Translations under genes and position numbers: made by a program
In this document: in pieces, positions 54,946 through 63,374 of the stretch
Numbering within the stretch: the stretch's first letter is position 1
How the letters are laid out: each line of letters begins with the position of its first letter
Source: Candidatus Acidiflorens stordalenmirensis
GTDB taxonomy: Bacteria; Acidobacteriota; Terriglobia; Terriglobales; Acidobacteriaceae
NCBI GenBank assembly: GCA_003139995.1
Contig: PLIC01000110.1
Coordinates: 43,172-107,171 of the forward strand
DNA length: 64,000 nt
Reading direction: 5' to 3'
Notes under the pieces: model-generated
What the model was told of the DNA's origin: nothing
The model's database searches: none
Seen by the model: only the letters and a program-made list of their open reading frames with translations

Positions 54946-55827
54946 ATGAAAATCGACAAATTGCTCAAACGCTACCGCATCGAACAGGGAAAACACTTCA
55001 GCCTTAAGGATCACGATCCCGCGGACACGCACGGGCTGAAGTCGGAACTGAAGCCGCAGGCGAAGAAACTGCTGGCGAACGGCGTCAAGGAACTAAGCCT
55101 CCTGCAGGACATTCTCGCGGCCCAGGACCATTGGGGCCTGCTGCTGATTATTCAGGCCATGGACGCGGCCGGAAAGGACGGAACGATCAAGCACGTCATG
55201 TCGGGTGTGAATCCGCAGGGCGTGGATGTGTCGTCGTTCAAGGCGCCGTCGGCGGAAGAATTGCACCACGGCTATCTATGGCGCTGCATGAAATGCGTGC
55301 CGGGGCGAGGGCGGATCGGCATCTTCAACCGGTCGTATTACGAAGAGGTGCTGGTGGTGCGGATCCATCCGCAGATTCTGGAAAGCCAGAAACTGCCGAA
55401 GCCGCTGGTCACGAAACATATCTGGCAGGAGCGCTTTGAAGATATCAATAACTTCGAGCGCTACCTTACACGGAATGGCATTGCGGTGGTTAAGTTCTAC
55501 CTGCATCTTTCAAAGAAAGAGCAGAAGCGCCGGTTCATGGAACGGCTCGACACGCCGGACAAGAACTGGAAGTTTTCTACGTTCGATGTGAAGGAACGCC
55601 AGTCCTGGGACGCATATCAGGAAGCGTATGAGGATATGATCCGGCACACGGCGAGCGAGCACGCGCCCTGGTACGTTGTGCCGGCGGATAACAAATGGTT
55701 CACACGGCTGGTAGTCGCGCAGGCTGTGGTGGATGCGTTGAAGCGTATGAATTTGAAGTATCCGAAGGTGAGCGGCGACGAGCGGGCTGCGCTGGCCGAA
55801 GCGCGTCAACAACTCGAGAATGAATGA
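54946..55827 (+). CDS. Polyphosphate kinase 2 family (PPK2) phosphotransferase
   Basis: 293 residues. Walker A is AMDAAGKDGTIKHVMSG near residue 67, followed by VNPQGVDVSSFKAPSAEELHHGYLWR. Walker B-like GIFNRSYYEEVLVVRIHP is near residue 125, and the lid region KNWKFSTFDVKER near 210. The GKDG form and overall length fit the PPK2-related group that transfers phosphate between polyphosphate and nucleotides (possibly AMP and ADP). It would recharge nucleotide pools in the cytoplasm. The start ATG has no strong ribosome site but fits family length. Confidence 0.9.
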   Translation: MKIDKLLKRYRIEQGKHFSLKDHDPADTHGLKSELKPQAKKLLANGVKELSLLQDILAAQDHWGLLLIIQAMDAAGKDGTIKHVMSGVNPQGVDVSSFKAPSAEELHHGYLWRCMKCVPGRGRIGIFNRSYYEEVLVVRIHPQILESQKLPKPLVTKHIWQERFEDINNFERYLTRNGIAVVKFYLHLSKKEQKRRFMERLDTPDKNWKFSTFDVKERQSWDAYQEAYEDMIRHTASEHAPWYVVPADNKWFTRLVVAQAVVDALKRMNLKYPKVSGDERAALAEARQQLENE

Positions 55828-55951
55828 TGCGCGGGGCTTGCCCTCAGGCAGCCGATCGATAGCGAACTCAGGATTGCTGCGATCCGCAGGCAGCTGCCGA
55901 GCTTGCGCTCGGCTTGGACGGGCGGGGGCGCCCGTCCCCACACGAGCATAA

Positions 55952-56536
55952 TCATTTCAAGACCACGGGCAACACCTGGTCGTAGGGTTGAATCGTGACG
56001 ATCAGGGATTTGCGCCGATCGAAGGCTTCTTTTGTGACCTTGAAACCGACAATGATCGTTCCTCTCTGTGCGGCCCCGGCTGGCAGCTTGGTTTCGGGCG
56101 AAAGCGGCGGTTCGGAACTTTCTTTCAATGCCGGGAACGCCTGGAAGTAGCGGTCGAGATCGACGGCGGAAGCGGCGTTATCGTCGAAGGTCTGGTCGTC
56201 GGCAGTGGTGAGCCGCGCTTTGAGGGTGTGAATCCACAGCGGTTTGTCCGCTGTATTGCGCAGGGTCATGGTGATGGCGGCCAGGATCATGTTCTGGCCG
56301 GGCACTTCGGCCGGAGCCACGAAATTGATCGAACCCGCGCCCTGCGGTTTCGCTCGTTCCGTGAAAGCGAAGATTCCCACAATCAGAGCGACGGCAGCAA
56401 TGCAGATCAGGACAATGCCAGCGGGCGGAAGATTGCGCTTGACGGTCCCGAATTCTTCGCCGATGTGAAACTCGGTAATGGGCTGGGGTGGGGGTGGCGG
56501 CGGAGGCAGTGGCTTATCGGGCCTTTGATCGGACAT
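55952..56536 (-). CDS. Single-pass membrane protein with proline-rich N-terminus
   Basis: 194 residues. MSDQRPDK leads into a run of nine prolines interrupted once (PPPPPPP then QP). One membrane segment follows (IVLICIAAVALIVGIFAF), and then an extracytoplasmic beta-rich domain with MTLRNTADKPLWIHTLKARL and RGTIIVGFKVTKEAFDRR. The domain resembles DUF4352-like folds, a weak resemblance. No partner genes are close (convergent with ppk2, divergent from the lipoprotein). An ATG 72 bases upstream is also in frame, but lies before the natural Met-Ser start. Confidence 0.55.
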   Translation of the reverse strand: MSDQRPDKPLPPPPPPPQPITEFHIGEEFGTVKRNLPPAGIVLICIAAVALIVGIFAFTERAKPQGAGSINFVAPAEVPGQNMILAAITMTLRNTADKPLWIHTLKARLTTADDQTFDDNAASAVDLDRYFQAFPALKESSEPPLSPETKLPAGAAQRGTIIVGFKVTKEAFDRRKSLIVTIQPYDQVLPVVLK

Positions 56537-56727
56537 GGGGTGATTGTAGACGAGGCTCTGACTTTTGCCAGTCGCAACTTGTGCCGTACTTCTGCCATGT
56601 GGCTCCAACCGGGGTTACGCGACGGGACAATCGTTTACGTCCGTAAGGTTCAGTGACTTTAGTTACCTTGCCTCGTGTGACGGATGCTGCGACGATGCGG
56701 AAGATTTCCTTTTGGAGGTACTCGGCA

Positions 56728-57306
56728 GTGAACCGTAAAACTCTCTTTGCCGCGTTGGCTTGCGCGCTTCTGGCCTTTAGCATGCTGGGCTGCGGAGCGA
56801 CCAATCACCTGCAGTCCATCCAGCTTTCGACCTCGAACACGAAACCGGGCACGGGCGTGGGCACGTATATCAACTTGTATGGCGCCGACGCGCCGGGCCA
56901 GTTTTTCACGTGGGGGAACTACAGCAATGGGAAGCAAAAGCTTCTGTACGGTGATGGGGTTGTCTACCAGATCTCGATTACCCCGGGTAGCTATGTTTTG
57001 TACCAGGGCGGATACATTCCACTCACAACGCAATACTACGACCCGAATGCCAATCCGCCGCAGGTTATCCAGTTGAGCCCATCCGGCGTGGTCACAGCCG
57101 TCACGCCCTTTATCTGCACATGGGAGAATTTCGCGACGACTGGGTCGACCCCGTCCTTTGCATATGTCGGTTCGTATACAGTCACCGCTACCTATCAGGG
57201 ATTTACCACTCCGCCAGCATTTGTTCCGGTGGCTTCGGATGTCGTGGGCATCCAGAGTACCACCAACCCCGACGGCCTGTGTACTAATCCGCCGTCGGCT
57301 CAGTAA
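56728..57306 (+). CDS. Lipoprotein of unknown function
   Basis: 192 residues. A lipoprotein signal (LFAALACALLAFSMLGC) ends at a clear lipobox SMLGC. The mature part is rich in Tyr, Thr and Gly (FFTWGNYSNGKQKLL, YQISITPGSYVLYQGG, YTVTATYQGFTTP), typical of beta-structured envelope proteins. No known domain is recognised. GTG 56728 is used because GGAGG lies nine bases upstream. Confidence 0.6.
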   Translation: MNRKTLFAALACALLAFSMLGCGATNHLQSIQLSTSNTKPGTGVGTYINLYGADAPGQFFTWGNYSNGKQKLLYGDGVVYQISITPGSYVLYQGGYIPLTTQYYDPNANPPQVIQLSPSGVVTAVTPFICTWENFATTGSTPSFAYVGSYTVTATYQGFTTPPAFVPVASDVVGIQSTTNPDGLCTNPPSAQ

Positions 57307-57331
57307 TCCGGCATTTCATTTGTTGATCCGC

Positions 57332-57368
57332 GGGGACGGTTGTATCAGTGCCGTCCTCGTCTCCTTTT
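57332..57368 (+). terminator. Rho-independent terminator after the lipoprotein gene
   Basis: GGGGACGG (57332-57339) and CCGTCCTC (57351-57358) form an eight-pair stem with one G-U, followed by GTCTCCTTTT. Confidence 0.6.
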
Positions 57369-57509
57369 AGAGTTGCTCTGTACTGTCGAAGCCGGCCATT
57401 TTCAGCGCCCGGTTTGAGCAGCCTGCCCGCAACCCTTATAATTCCAAGATTGCACGTGAACGCAACCGCTGCCTATGCATGTCATTCCCGCAATTGAAGT
57501 CGTGACCGG

Positions 57510-58268
57510 ATGAAAGTTCGCGCCGGGATTGAAGTGTCGAGCCAGTCCGACATCGGCTGCGTGCGCCAAGATAACGAGGATTCGTTTGGCTATTGGGAGC
57601 CGGAGGACGACGGGCAGTTCCTGCGCAAGGGGCGGCTGGCGGTTGTAGCGGACGGCATGGGCGGCTACGAAGGCGGTCAGGAAGCGAGCCGGCTGGCGGT
57701 GGAAACGCTCGTGGCGGTGTATCGCGACTTTGGCGGCGACGACCCGCAGCAGGCGCTGGTCAAGGCTTTGCAGGCGGCGCACGAGCAGATCCGGCAATAC
57801 AGCTTTGCGCATCCGGAATTGTGGGGCATGGGAACGACCTGCACGGCGGCGGCGATTGTTCACGACGCGCTCTATTACGCGCATGTTGGCGACACCCGGC
57901 TCTACCTCATCCGCGGCGGCCAGATTACGAGGATAACGCGCGACCACTCCTATGTGGGACGGCTGGTGGAGGCGGGAATGATCAGCCCGGAAGAAGCGGA
58001 GACGCATCCGCAACGGAACATTCTGACCGCAGCTTTAGGCACGAACGCCGATTTCATCATGGATTCGCGGGGACAACCGGAGCCTCTGCGCGCGGAGGAC
58101 GTGCTCCTGATCTGCAGCGACGGATTGTGGGGGCAGGTGCGCGATGCGGAGATTCTTGGGGCCGTGGAGAACAAAAGCGCGGAACAAGCGGGCCGCGAGC
58201 TGATAAAACTGGCTCGGGAACGCGGGGGGCCGGATAACATCACGGTCTCGATTCTGCGATTGCGCTGA
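57510..58268 (+). CDS. PP2C family serine/threonine phosphatase
   Basis: 252 residues. All metal-binding motifs are present: RQDNEDSFG near residue 19, VVADGMGGYEGGQEAS near 47, GTTCTAAAI near 107, HVGDTRLYLIRGG near 125, CSDGLWGQV near 200 and GGPDNITVSIL near the C-terminus. It dephosphorylates Ser/Thr targets of bacterial Hanks-type kinases in the cytoplasm; no kinase gene is adjacent. No signal or membrane segment is present. Confidence 0.93.
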   Translation: MKVRAGIEVSSQSDIGCVRQDNEDSFGYWEPEDDGQFLRKGRLAVVADGMGGYEGGQEASRLAVETLVAVYRDFGGDDPQQALVKALQAAHEQIRQYSFAHPELWGMGTTCTAAAIVHDALYYAHVGDTRLYLIRGGQITRITRDHSYVGRLVEAGMISPEEAETHPQRNILTAALGTNADFIMDSRGQPEPLRAEDVLLICSDGLWGQVRDAEILGAVENKSAEQAGRELIKLARERGGPDNITVSILRLR

Positions 58269-58309
58269 GGCGGTTCCCACCCTGAAAGCAGCGTCCTTCA
58301 CGGGAAGTC

Positions 58310-58326
58310 GCACTTTCCGAAAGTGC
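58310..58326 (+). terminator. Short hairpin downstream of the PP2C gene
   Basis: GCACTTT, loop CCG and AAAGTGC form a perfect seven-base stem 42 bases after the stop codon. The T tract is absent, so termination is uncertain. Confidence 0.35.
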
Positions 58327-58440
58327 AAAGTCTTGCACAATTGCCCCCTTTCGAGTCCCTTCTCCAGCTGTAACATGCTGAAATCATGGGAGCGGCCAAA
58401 ATCGGGAAATTTAGTGCTTTGGCAGCGCGCTTGCATTTTC

Positions 58441-58469
58441 TATAATGCCTATCACTGATATAGGGATAG
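58441..58469 (+). promoter_or_regulatory. Promoter and dyad operator of the Rrf2-ssu operon
   Basis: TATAAT (58441-58446) is a consensus -10; the -35 is weak (TTGGCA, 16 bases upstream). CTATC-N11-GATAG (58449-58469) is centred near the predicted start point (~58453-58459), as expected for an autorepressor. Confidence 0.55.
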
Positions 58470-58484
58470 TGGGGGCGAGGCGCG

Positions 58485-58997
58485 ATGAAGGTTTCCCAAA
58501 AAGGGCTGTATGCGTTGCAGGCAATGATGGTGCTGACCCGGCGTTATACGCAGGGTGCGATCCGGATTCGCGACATTGCCTACGAAGAAAATCTGCCGGA
58601 AAAATTTCTGGAACTGATTCTTCTGGAACTGAAGAACGCGCGCCTCGTGGAGAGCGTGCGCGGCGCCAACGGTGGATACCGATTGCGCCGGGCGCCATCG
58701 GAGATCCGGTTGAGCGAAATCATTCGTTTGATTGACGGGCCGCTCGCGCCCTTTGGGGATGCGGATCAGTTGCGCGCTCTGATCGATCGCGATGCCGACC
58801 ATAGCGCACTGTACAGAGTGTTTCTGGAAGTGCGGGATGCGGCCGCCAAGATTCTGGAGAATACGACGCTGGCAGACCTGATCAGCCGCGAGCCTGCCGG
58901 TTCCCGTCAGAAGGCCATCAACAGAAAGACGAGCAGGAAGAAGAAATCCGAACCCAGCGTGCTCCCGATGTTGGCGCGAGGCGAGGGCCATGATTAA
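58485..58997 (+). CDS. Rrf2 family transcriptional regulator (CymR-like)
   Basis: 170 residues. The start KVSQKGLYALQAMMVLTRRY and the winged helix IRIRDIAYEENLPEKFLELILLELKNARLVESVRGANGGYRLRR are Rrf2-typical. The Fe-S cysteines of IscR/NsrR are absent, so it resembles CymR-type regulators that respond to sulfur metabolites with a partner protein. The C-terminal tail is Lys/Arg-rich. It overlaps ssuA by eight bases. It probably represses the sulfonate-uptake operon when sulfur is plentiful. Confidence 0.85.
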   Translation: MKVSQKGLYALQAMMVLTRRYTQGAIRIRDIAYEENLPEKFLELILLELKNARLVESVRGANGGYRLRRAPSEIRLSEIIRLIDGPLAPFGDADQLRALIDRDADHSALYRVFLEVRDAAAKILENTTLADLISREPAGSRQKAINRKTSRKKKSEPSVLPMLARGEGHD

Positions 58998-60003
58998 ACG
59001 AAGTTTCTTCGCTTCCGCCAGTTTGTTTTTTTTGCTGGGCGCATTGGCCGGGGCCGAGACCGTCATTCGCGTGGGGGCGTTTCCCAATATCACACACCCG
59101 CAGGCGATGGTGGGCAAGAAGAACGGGTGGTTTGAAAAAGCGATGGGACCGCAGGTCAAGATTGAGTGGAAGAGCTTCAACGCCGGGCCTTCGGCGATTG
59201 AAGCCTTGTTTGCCGGGGCGATTGACATGACGTATATCGGGCCGAACCCGGCCATCTCCGGATACGTTCGCTCCAATGGAGAGGCGCTGCGGATTGTGGC
59301 GGGTGCGACCAGTGGTGGGGCGGCGCTGGTGGTGCGCAGCGATTCCGGCATTCAGAAGCCGGAAGATTTTCACGGCAAGAAGATCGCTTCCCCGCAGATG
59401 GGCAACACGCAAGACGTGGCGCTGCGCGCGTGGTTGAAAGCGCACGGCATGAAATCCACGGACAAGGGCGGAGACGTGCAGGTAATTCCGCTGGCGAATC
59501 CCGATCAGCTGACGCTGTTCCTCAAGAAAGAGTTGGACGGCGCGTGGGCGCCCGAGCCCTGGGCGACGCGTTTGATCAAGGAAGGGAACGGCCGCTTGTT
59601 CCTGGACGAGCGGACGCTCTGGCCGAAGGGGGAGTTTATTACCGCTCATCTGATCGTCCGGACGCAATTTCTGAGGGAACATCCCGATCTGGTCAAGAAC
59701 TGGATTCGCGCCCACGTGGAATTGACGGACTGGATCAACGGGCATTTGCCCGAAGCAAAAAAGCTTCTCAACCAGCAGATCGCGAAAGAGACTGGAAAGG
59801 CGCTGCCTGACGCTGTGCTGGATGAAGCTTTTGGGCGCATGACGGCGACCTATGACCCGCTCCGCGGGTCGCTGATGAATGCCGCCAAGTCCGCATTTGA
59901 CGCGGGTTTTCTTGGGCGTCAGATGCCGGATCTGTCGAGCCTGTACGATCTTTCGCCGTTGAACCAGGTGTTAGCGGAAAAAGGGAAAAAGGCGATCCAA
60001 TGA
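58990..60003 (+). CDS. ssuA: Sulfonate/aliphatic-sulfonate ABC transporter, substrate-binding protein
   Basis: 337 residues with a signal peptide (SASLFFLLGALAGAETV). An NMT1/SsuA-type periplasmic fold is indicated by FPNITHPQAMVGKKNGWFEKAMG, WKSFNAGPSAIEALFAGAIDMTYIGPNP and GKKIASPQMGNTQDVALRAWLK. The Gly-Pro-Asn-Pro segment and Pro-Glu-Pro-Trp (APEPWATRLI) occur in sulfonate and related binders. Ligand could instead be taurine or thiamine precursor; the Rrf2/CymR-like neighbour favours sulfur. It overlaps both flanking genes. Confidence 0.82.
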   Translation: MIKRSFFASASLFFLLGALAGAETVIRVGAFPNITHPQAMVGKKNGWFEKAMGPQVKIEWKSFNAGPSAIEALFAGAIDMTYIGPNPAISGYVRSNGEALRIVAGATSGGAALVVRSDSGIQKPEDFHGKKIASPQMGNTQDVALRAWLKAHGMKSTDKGGDVQVIPLANPDQLTLFLKKELDGAWAPEPWATRLIKEGNGRLFLDERTLWPKGEFITAHLIVRTQFLREHPDLVKNWIRAHVELTDWINGHLPEAKKLLNQQIAKETGKALPDAVLDEAFGRMTATYDPLRGSLMNAAKSAFDAGFLGRQMPDLSSLYDLSPLNQVLAEKGKKAIQ

Positions 60004-60932
60004 GCGCGAATCCTCAAAATGCGTATCCCTCGGCAGTCCCAGTTGGCCGTCGCACCGGAGTGCGCGCGAATGTGTTTCAGGGGAAACCGGCTTCCTCGGT
60101 AACCACTTTCCCGAGCCACCCGATCGCCGAAGTGGTGGTTCCGAAAGTCGCGCTGGATGCGATCTCGCTCAGCTACAAGGCAACTTCGGGAGAGCGTTTG
60201 CTGGCGCTCGACAATATCAGCCTTGAAGTGAAGCCGGGAGAGTTTCTCTGCATCGTCGGTCCTTCGGGATGCGGCAAGTCCACGCTGCTGCACTTGATCG
60301 CGGGCCTGAATCCGCAGACCTCGGGGAAGGTTTTGGTGGATGGCGCGCCAGTGAGTGGCCCGGGGACAGATCGCATCCTGATCTTCCAGGAACTCGGCCT
60401 GTTTCCATGGCTGACGGTGGGCGGGAACGTCGAGTTCGGCATGAAGATGAAGAACGTCGGCAAAGCCGAGCGCGAGGAGAGGGTGCAGTACTATTTACGG
60501 CTAGTCCATCTTTCGAAGTTCAGGGACAGCTATATCCATCAACTCTCGGGCGGCATGCGGCAACGAGTCGCGTTGGCGCGGGCGCTGGCCACCGATCCCG
60601 ACGTGCTGTTGATGGACGAGCCGTTCGCCGCGCTGGACGCCCAGACTCGCGATTTGCTACACGACGAGTTAGAGCGTTTATGGTCCGAAACCGGCCGCAC
60701 CATCATTTTCGTTACGCACAATGTGCGCGAAGCGGTAAGGCTGGGAGATCGCGTGGTGTTGATGACGTTTCGCCCGGGGCGGGTGAAGCAAGAGTTTTCG
60801 GTAAACCTGCCGCGGCCACGTCAGATGGAGCAAGCCGATGTCGCGCGTACGGCGGGAGACGTTCTGGATTGCTTGCGCGACGAGATCAACAAGTCCCTGG
60901 AAGCGGAGTACGCCGATGAAAAAATTCGCTAA
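60000..60932 (+). CDS. ssuB: Sulfonate ABC transporter ATP-binding protein
   Basis: 310 residues. Walker A is GPSGCGKST, followed by the Q loop in FQELGLFPW, signature LSGGMRQRVALARALA, Walker B VLLMDEPFAALD and switch His in FVTHNVREAVRLGD. An unusual ~50-residue N-terminal extension (Pro/Ser/Val-rich, no motif) precedes the first strand VALDAISLSYKAT; it may be regulatory or an early start. It starts by ATGA overlap with ssuA and overlaps the permease by 17 bases. Confidence 0.88.
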   Translation: MSANPQNAYPSAVPVGRRTGVRANVFQGKPASSVTTFPSHPIAEVVVPKVALDAISLSYKATSGERLLALDNISLEVKPGEFLCIVGPSGCGKSTLLHLIAGLNPQTSGKVLVDGAPVSGPGTDRILIFQELGLFPWLTVGGNVEFGMKMKNVGKAEREERVQYYLRLVHLSKFRDSYIHQLSGGMRQRVALARALATDPDVLLMDEPFAALDAQTRDLLHDELERLWSETGRTIIFVTHNVREAVRLGDRVVLMTFRPGRVKQEFSVNLPRPRQMEQADVARTAGDVLDCLRDEINKSLEAEYADEKIR

Positions 60933-61674
60933 GCAGGTAATCTTCTATTCCGCGCTTCTCGGCATCTGGACCGTCTTAGCGAAACTGCGAATCTGGCCAC
61001 CGTACCTTTTTCCTCCGCCGTGGGGAGTGGGTCACGCTTTGTGGGACGGATTTGCCGACCACAGCTTCTGGATTGGCATTGCTGTCACCATGAAGCGCAT
61101 GCTTATCGGCTACAGCTTGTCGGTAGTACTCGGCATGATCCTTGGCTTAGCCGTGTCGAGCAATAAGTTCCTGGAAGAAACTCTAGGCGGTTTGCTGGTG
61201 AGTTTGCAGTCTCTGCCGAGTATCTGCTGGATTCCTCTGGCCGTGCTCTGGTTCGGACTCACGGAAAAAGCCATTCTATTTGTTGTGCTGATGGGCTCGC
61301 TGCTCTCGGTGACCATCGCGATGGAAGACGGTCGCAAGCAAATGCCGAAGATCTACGGCATGGCTGGGCGTAACCTGGGCGCAAGCGGCTTCCGCCTTTT
61401 CTGGTCTGTGCTGTTGCCGGCAAGCTTGCCGTTTATCGTGAACGGAATGAAGCAAGGGTGGGCGTTCGCATGGCGCTCGCTGATTCAAGCCGAAATGATT
61501 TTTCTCGGTCTCGGACTGGGCCAATTGCTGATGATGGGTCGCGACCTGAGCGATATGAGCCAGGTCATTGCGGTGATGATTCTGATCGTCATCCTCGGCT
61601 ACATGGTGGACGGCCTGATCTTCCGCACAATGGAGCGGCGTCTGCAGGAAAAATACGGACTGACGCCGGCGTAG
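60916..61674 (+). CDS. ssuC: Sulfonate ABC transporter permease
   Basis: 252 residues with about six membrane segments (VIFYSALLGIWTVLA, MLIGYSLSVVLGMILGLAV, AILFVVLMGSLLSV, LILIVILGYMVDGLIF among them). The permease EAA-type loop is GMAGRNLGASGFRLFWSVLLPASLPFIVNGMKQG. It forms the inner-membrane channel with SsuB. ATG 60916 is used: GCGGAG lies seven bases upstream and it begins at the family start; an earlier ATG at 60838 would add unrelated residues. Confidence 0.87.
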   Translation: MKKFAKQVIFYSALLGIWTVLAKLRIWPPYLFPPPWGVGHALWDGFADHSFWIGIAVTMKRMLIGYSLSVVLGMILGLAVSSNKFLEETLGGLLVSLQSLPSICWIPLAVLWFGLTEKAILFVVLMGSLLSVTIAMEDGRKQMPKIYGMAGRNLGASGFRLFWSVLLPASLPFIVNGMKQGWAFAWRSLIQAEMIFLGLGLGQLLMMGRDLSDMSQVIAVMILIVILGYMVDGLIFRTMERRLQEKYGLTPA

Positions 61675-61700
61675 GGGCTAGGTTCAATATCCAACCTTTT

Positions 61701-61797
61701 CATCCCGAGCGAAGCGAGGGATCCGCAGTCCGCCGCAAAATGCAGATCCCGCGCTCCGCTCGGGATGACAATTCCTGAAACGTGTCGCTCGTGTACC
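61701..61797. repeat. REP-like palindromic repeat, copy 2
   Basis: CATCCCGAGCGAAGCGAGGG and CCCGCGCTCCGCTCGGGATG form inverted arms around GATCCGCAGTCCGCCG / CAAAATGCAGATC. The flank CTGAAACGTGTCGCTCGTG matches that of 31191-31210. It fills the 175 bases between ssuC and the M28 peptidase gene. Confidence 0.7.
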
Positions 61798-61849
61798 ACT
61801 AAGTCTTGCCCTCTTTCGCTTTCCCGCAAATTCATTTCTAATCTCCGCT

Positions 61850-63349
61850 ATGACTCGCAGACTCGGGTGGTTGGGGTTCAGTCTCTTTTTTCTGGCATTT
61901 TGTTTTCTGCTAACTTTCGCGGCCGATCGCGATTCCGATCGAGAAATCGCAGATCGTCTGATTGCGGAAGCACTCAAGCCTTCGCCGCTGGAAACCAATC
62001 TTCGCCGTTTGAGCGATGAGATTGGCGGACGTGTTCCCGGCACTCCCGCCTTCCAGCGCGCGGTGGATTGGGGCCTGGCGGCGTTCAAAGACGCCGGCGC
62101 CGACAGCGTGCACACCGAAGAGTTCACAATCCAGCACTCGTGGGCGGAGGGCGCGACCGAGATGACGGCGTCGCTTTATTCGGGAACTACTTTTCCTGTT
62201 CACGCTGTATCCGTCGCGTGGGCGCCAGCGCTGGCTGCTGCGAAGCATGTGCCGATCGTGGACGTGGGAGAAGGTGCGGCCGCCGAGTTTGCCAAGGTCG
62301 GGGATGTTGCAGGAAGAATCGTGCTGGTGCACACCAAGGTGCTGGGGAACTGGGACGATCTTTTCGGCGAATACGAGCGGGCGCCCGCGATTATTGCGCT
62401 GGCCGTGAAAGGGAAAGCTAAGGCGATCGCGTTCATGGCCACGCGCGAGCACGGGATCCTTTACCGGCACACGAATTCCGGCGCTGGCGAGATTGATCTG
62501 CTGCCGCAGGTGGTGGTGGCGCGCGAAGATGGGGAGCGGATCGCGCGCTTGCTGGCGTCGGCAAATCCGGTGTGGGCCAATCTTTCGATTCCCAACAAAA
62601 TTGGCGCCGCGATCAAGACGTGGAACGTGGTGGCGGAAATTCGAGGCAGCGAGAAGCCCGACGAGTTCGTTGTGCTCGGCGCGCACCTGGATTCCTGGGA
62701 ACTGGGAACGGGCGCGCTCGACAACGGGTGCAACGCCGCGTTGGTGATTGATGCGCTGCGTGCGATCAAGGCGTCGGGGCTGAAGCCGCGGCGATCGATA
62801 CGCTTCATTCTGTTTTCGGGCGAGGAGGAAGGATTGATCGGCTCGCGAGCTTACGCGGTGGCGCATCGCAACGAGCTCGACAAGGCGGCTGGCGTGGTCA
62901 TCTTTGATGCCGGTACCGGAAAAACGACCGCGTTCTCCACCGGCGGGCGCAAAGACGTGATTCCGGCGGCGCAGTCGATGTTGGCGCCTTTGCAGCAATT
63001 CGGCGTTACCGGAGCGGTTGCGACCGCCGAGTCTGGCACGGATCACTTCGACTTCATGCTCGAAGGCGTGCCCACGTTTGTCGCCGACCAGGACGAAGCG
63101 AACTATCTCGAGAACTATCACGCGACGACCGACACGTTCGACAAAGTGGATTTCGCGCAGCTCAAAAAACACGTGGCCGAAGCGACGGAACTCACCTTTG
63201 CGTTGGCGAATTCTGCCGATCGCATCGGCCCGCGCCTGAACCGCGCCCAGGTCGACCAGACGTTGCACGAAACCCATCTCGATCAGGAGTTGAAAGACAT
63301 GGGCATGTGGGACGAATGGGCCAATGGAAAGCGCGGGAGAGAGCAGTAG
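61850..63349 (+). CDS. M28 family zinc aminopeptidase/carboxypeptidase Q-like
   Basis: 499 residues with a signal peptide (GFSLFFLAFCFLLTFAA). A PA-type inserted domain (residues ~110-235) precedes the catalytic M28 fold. Zinc ligands and catalysts are visible: GAHLDSWELGTGALDNG (His, Asp, Asp) near residue 282, FSGEEEGLIGSRAY (catalytic Glu pair) near 325, GTDHFDFMLEGVPTF, and HATTDTFDKVD (final His) near 424. It cleaves peptides in the periplasm or outside the cell; function beyond that is unknown. Confidence 0.9.
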   Translation: MTRRLGWLGFSLFFLAFCFLLTFAADRDSDREIADRLIAEALKPSPLETNLRRLSDEIGGRVPGTPAFQRAVDWGLAAFKDAGADSVHTEEFTIQHSWAEGATEMTASLYSGTTFPVHAVSVAWAPALAAAKHVPIVDVGEGAAAEFAKVGDVAGRIVLVHTKVLGNWDDLFGEYERAPAIIALAVKGKAKAIAFMATREHGILYRHTNSGAGEIDLLPQVVVAREDGERIARLLASANPVWANLSIPNKIGAAIKTWNVVAEIRGSEKPDEFVVLGAHLDSWELGTGALDNGCNAALVIDALRAIKASGLKPRRSIRFILFSGEEEGLIGSRAYAVAHRNELDKAAGVVIFDAGTGKTTAFSTGGRKDVIPAAQSMLAPLQQFGVTGAVATAESGTDHFDFMLEGVPTFVADQDEANYLENYHATTDTFDKVDFAQLKKHVAEATELTFALANSADRIGPRLNRAQVDQTLHETHLDQELKDMGMWDEWANGKRGREQ

Positions 63350-63374
63350 ATAGACGCCTGTCGTAAGATTTTCT

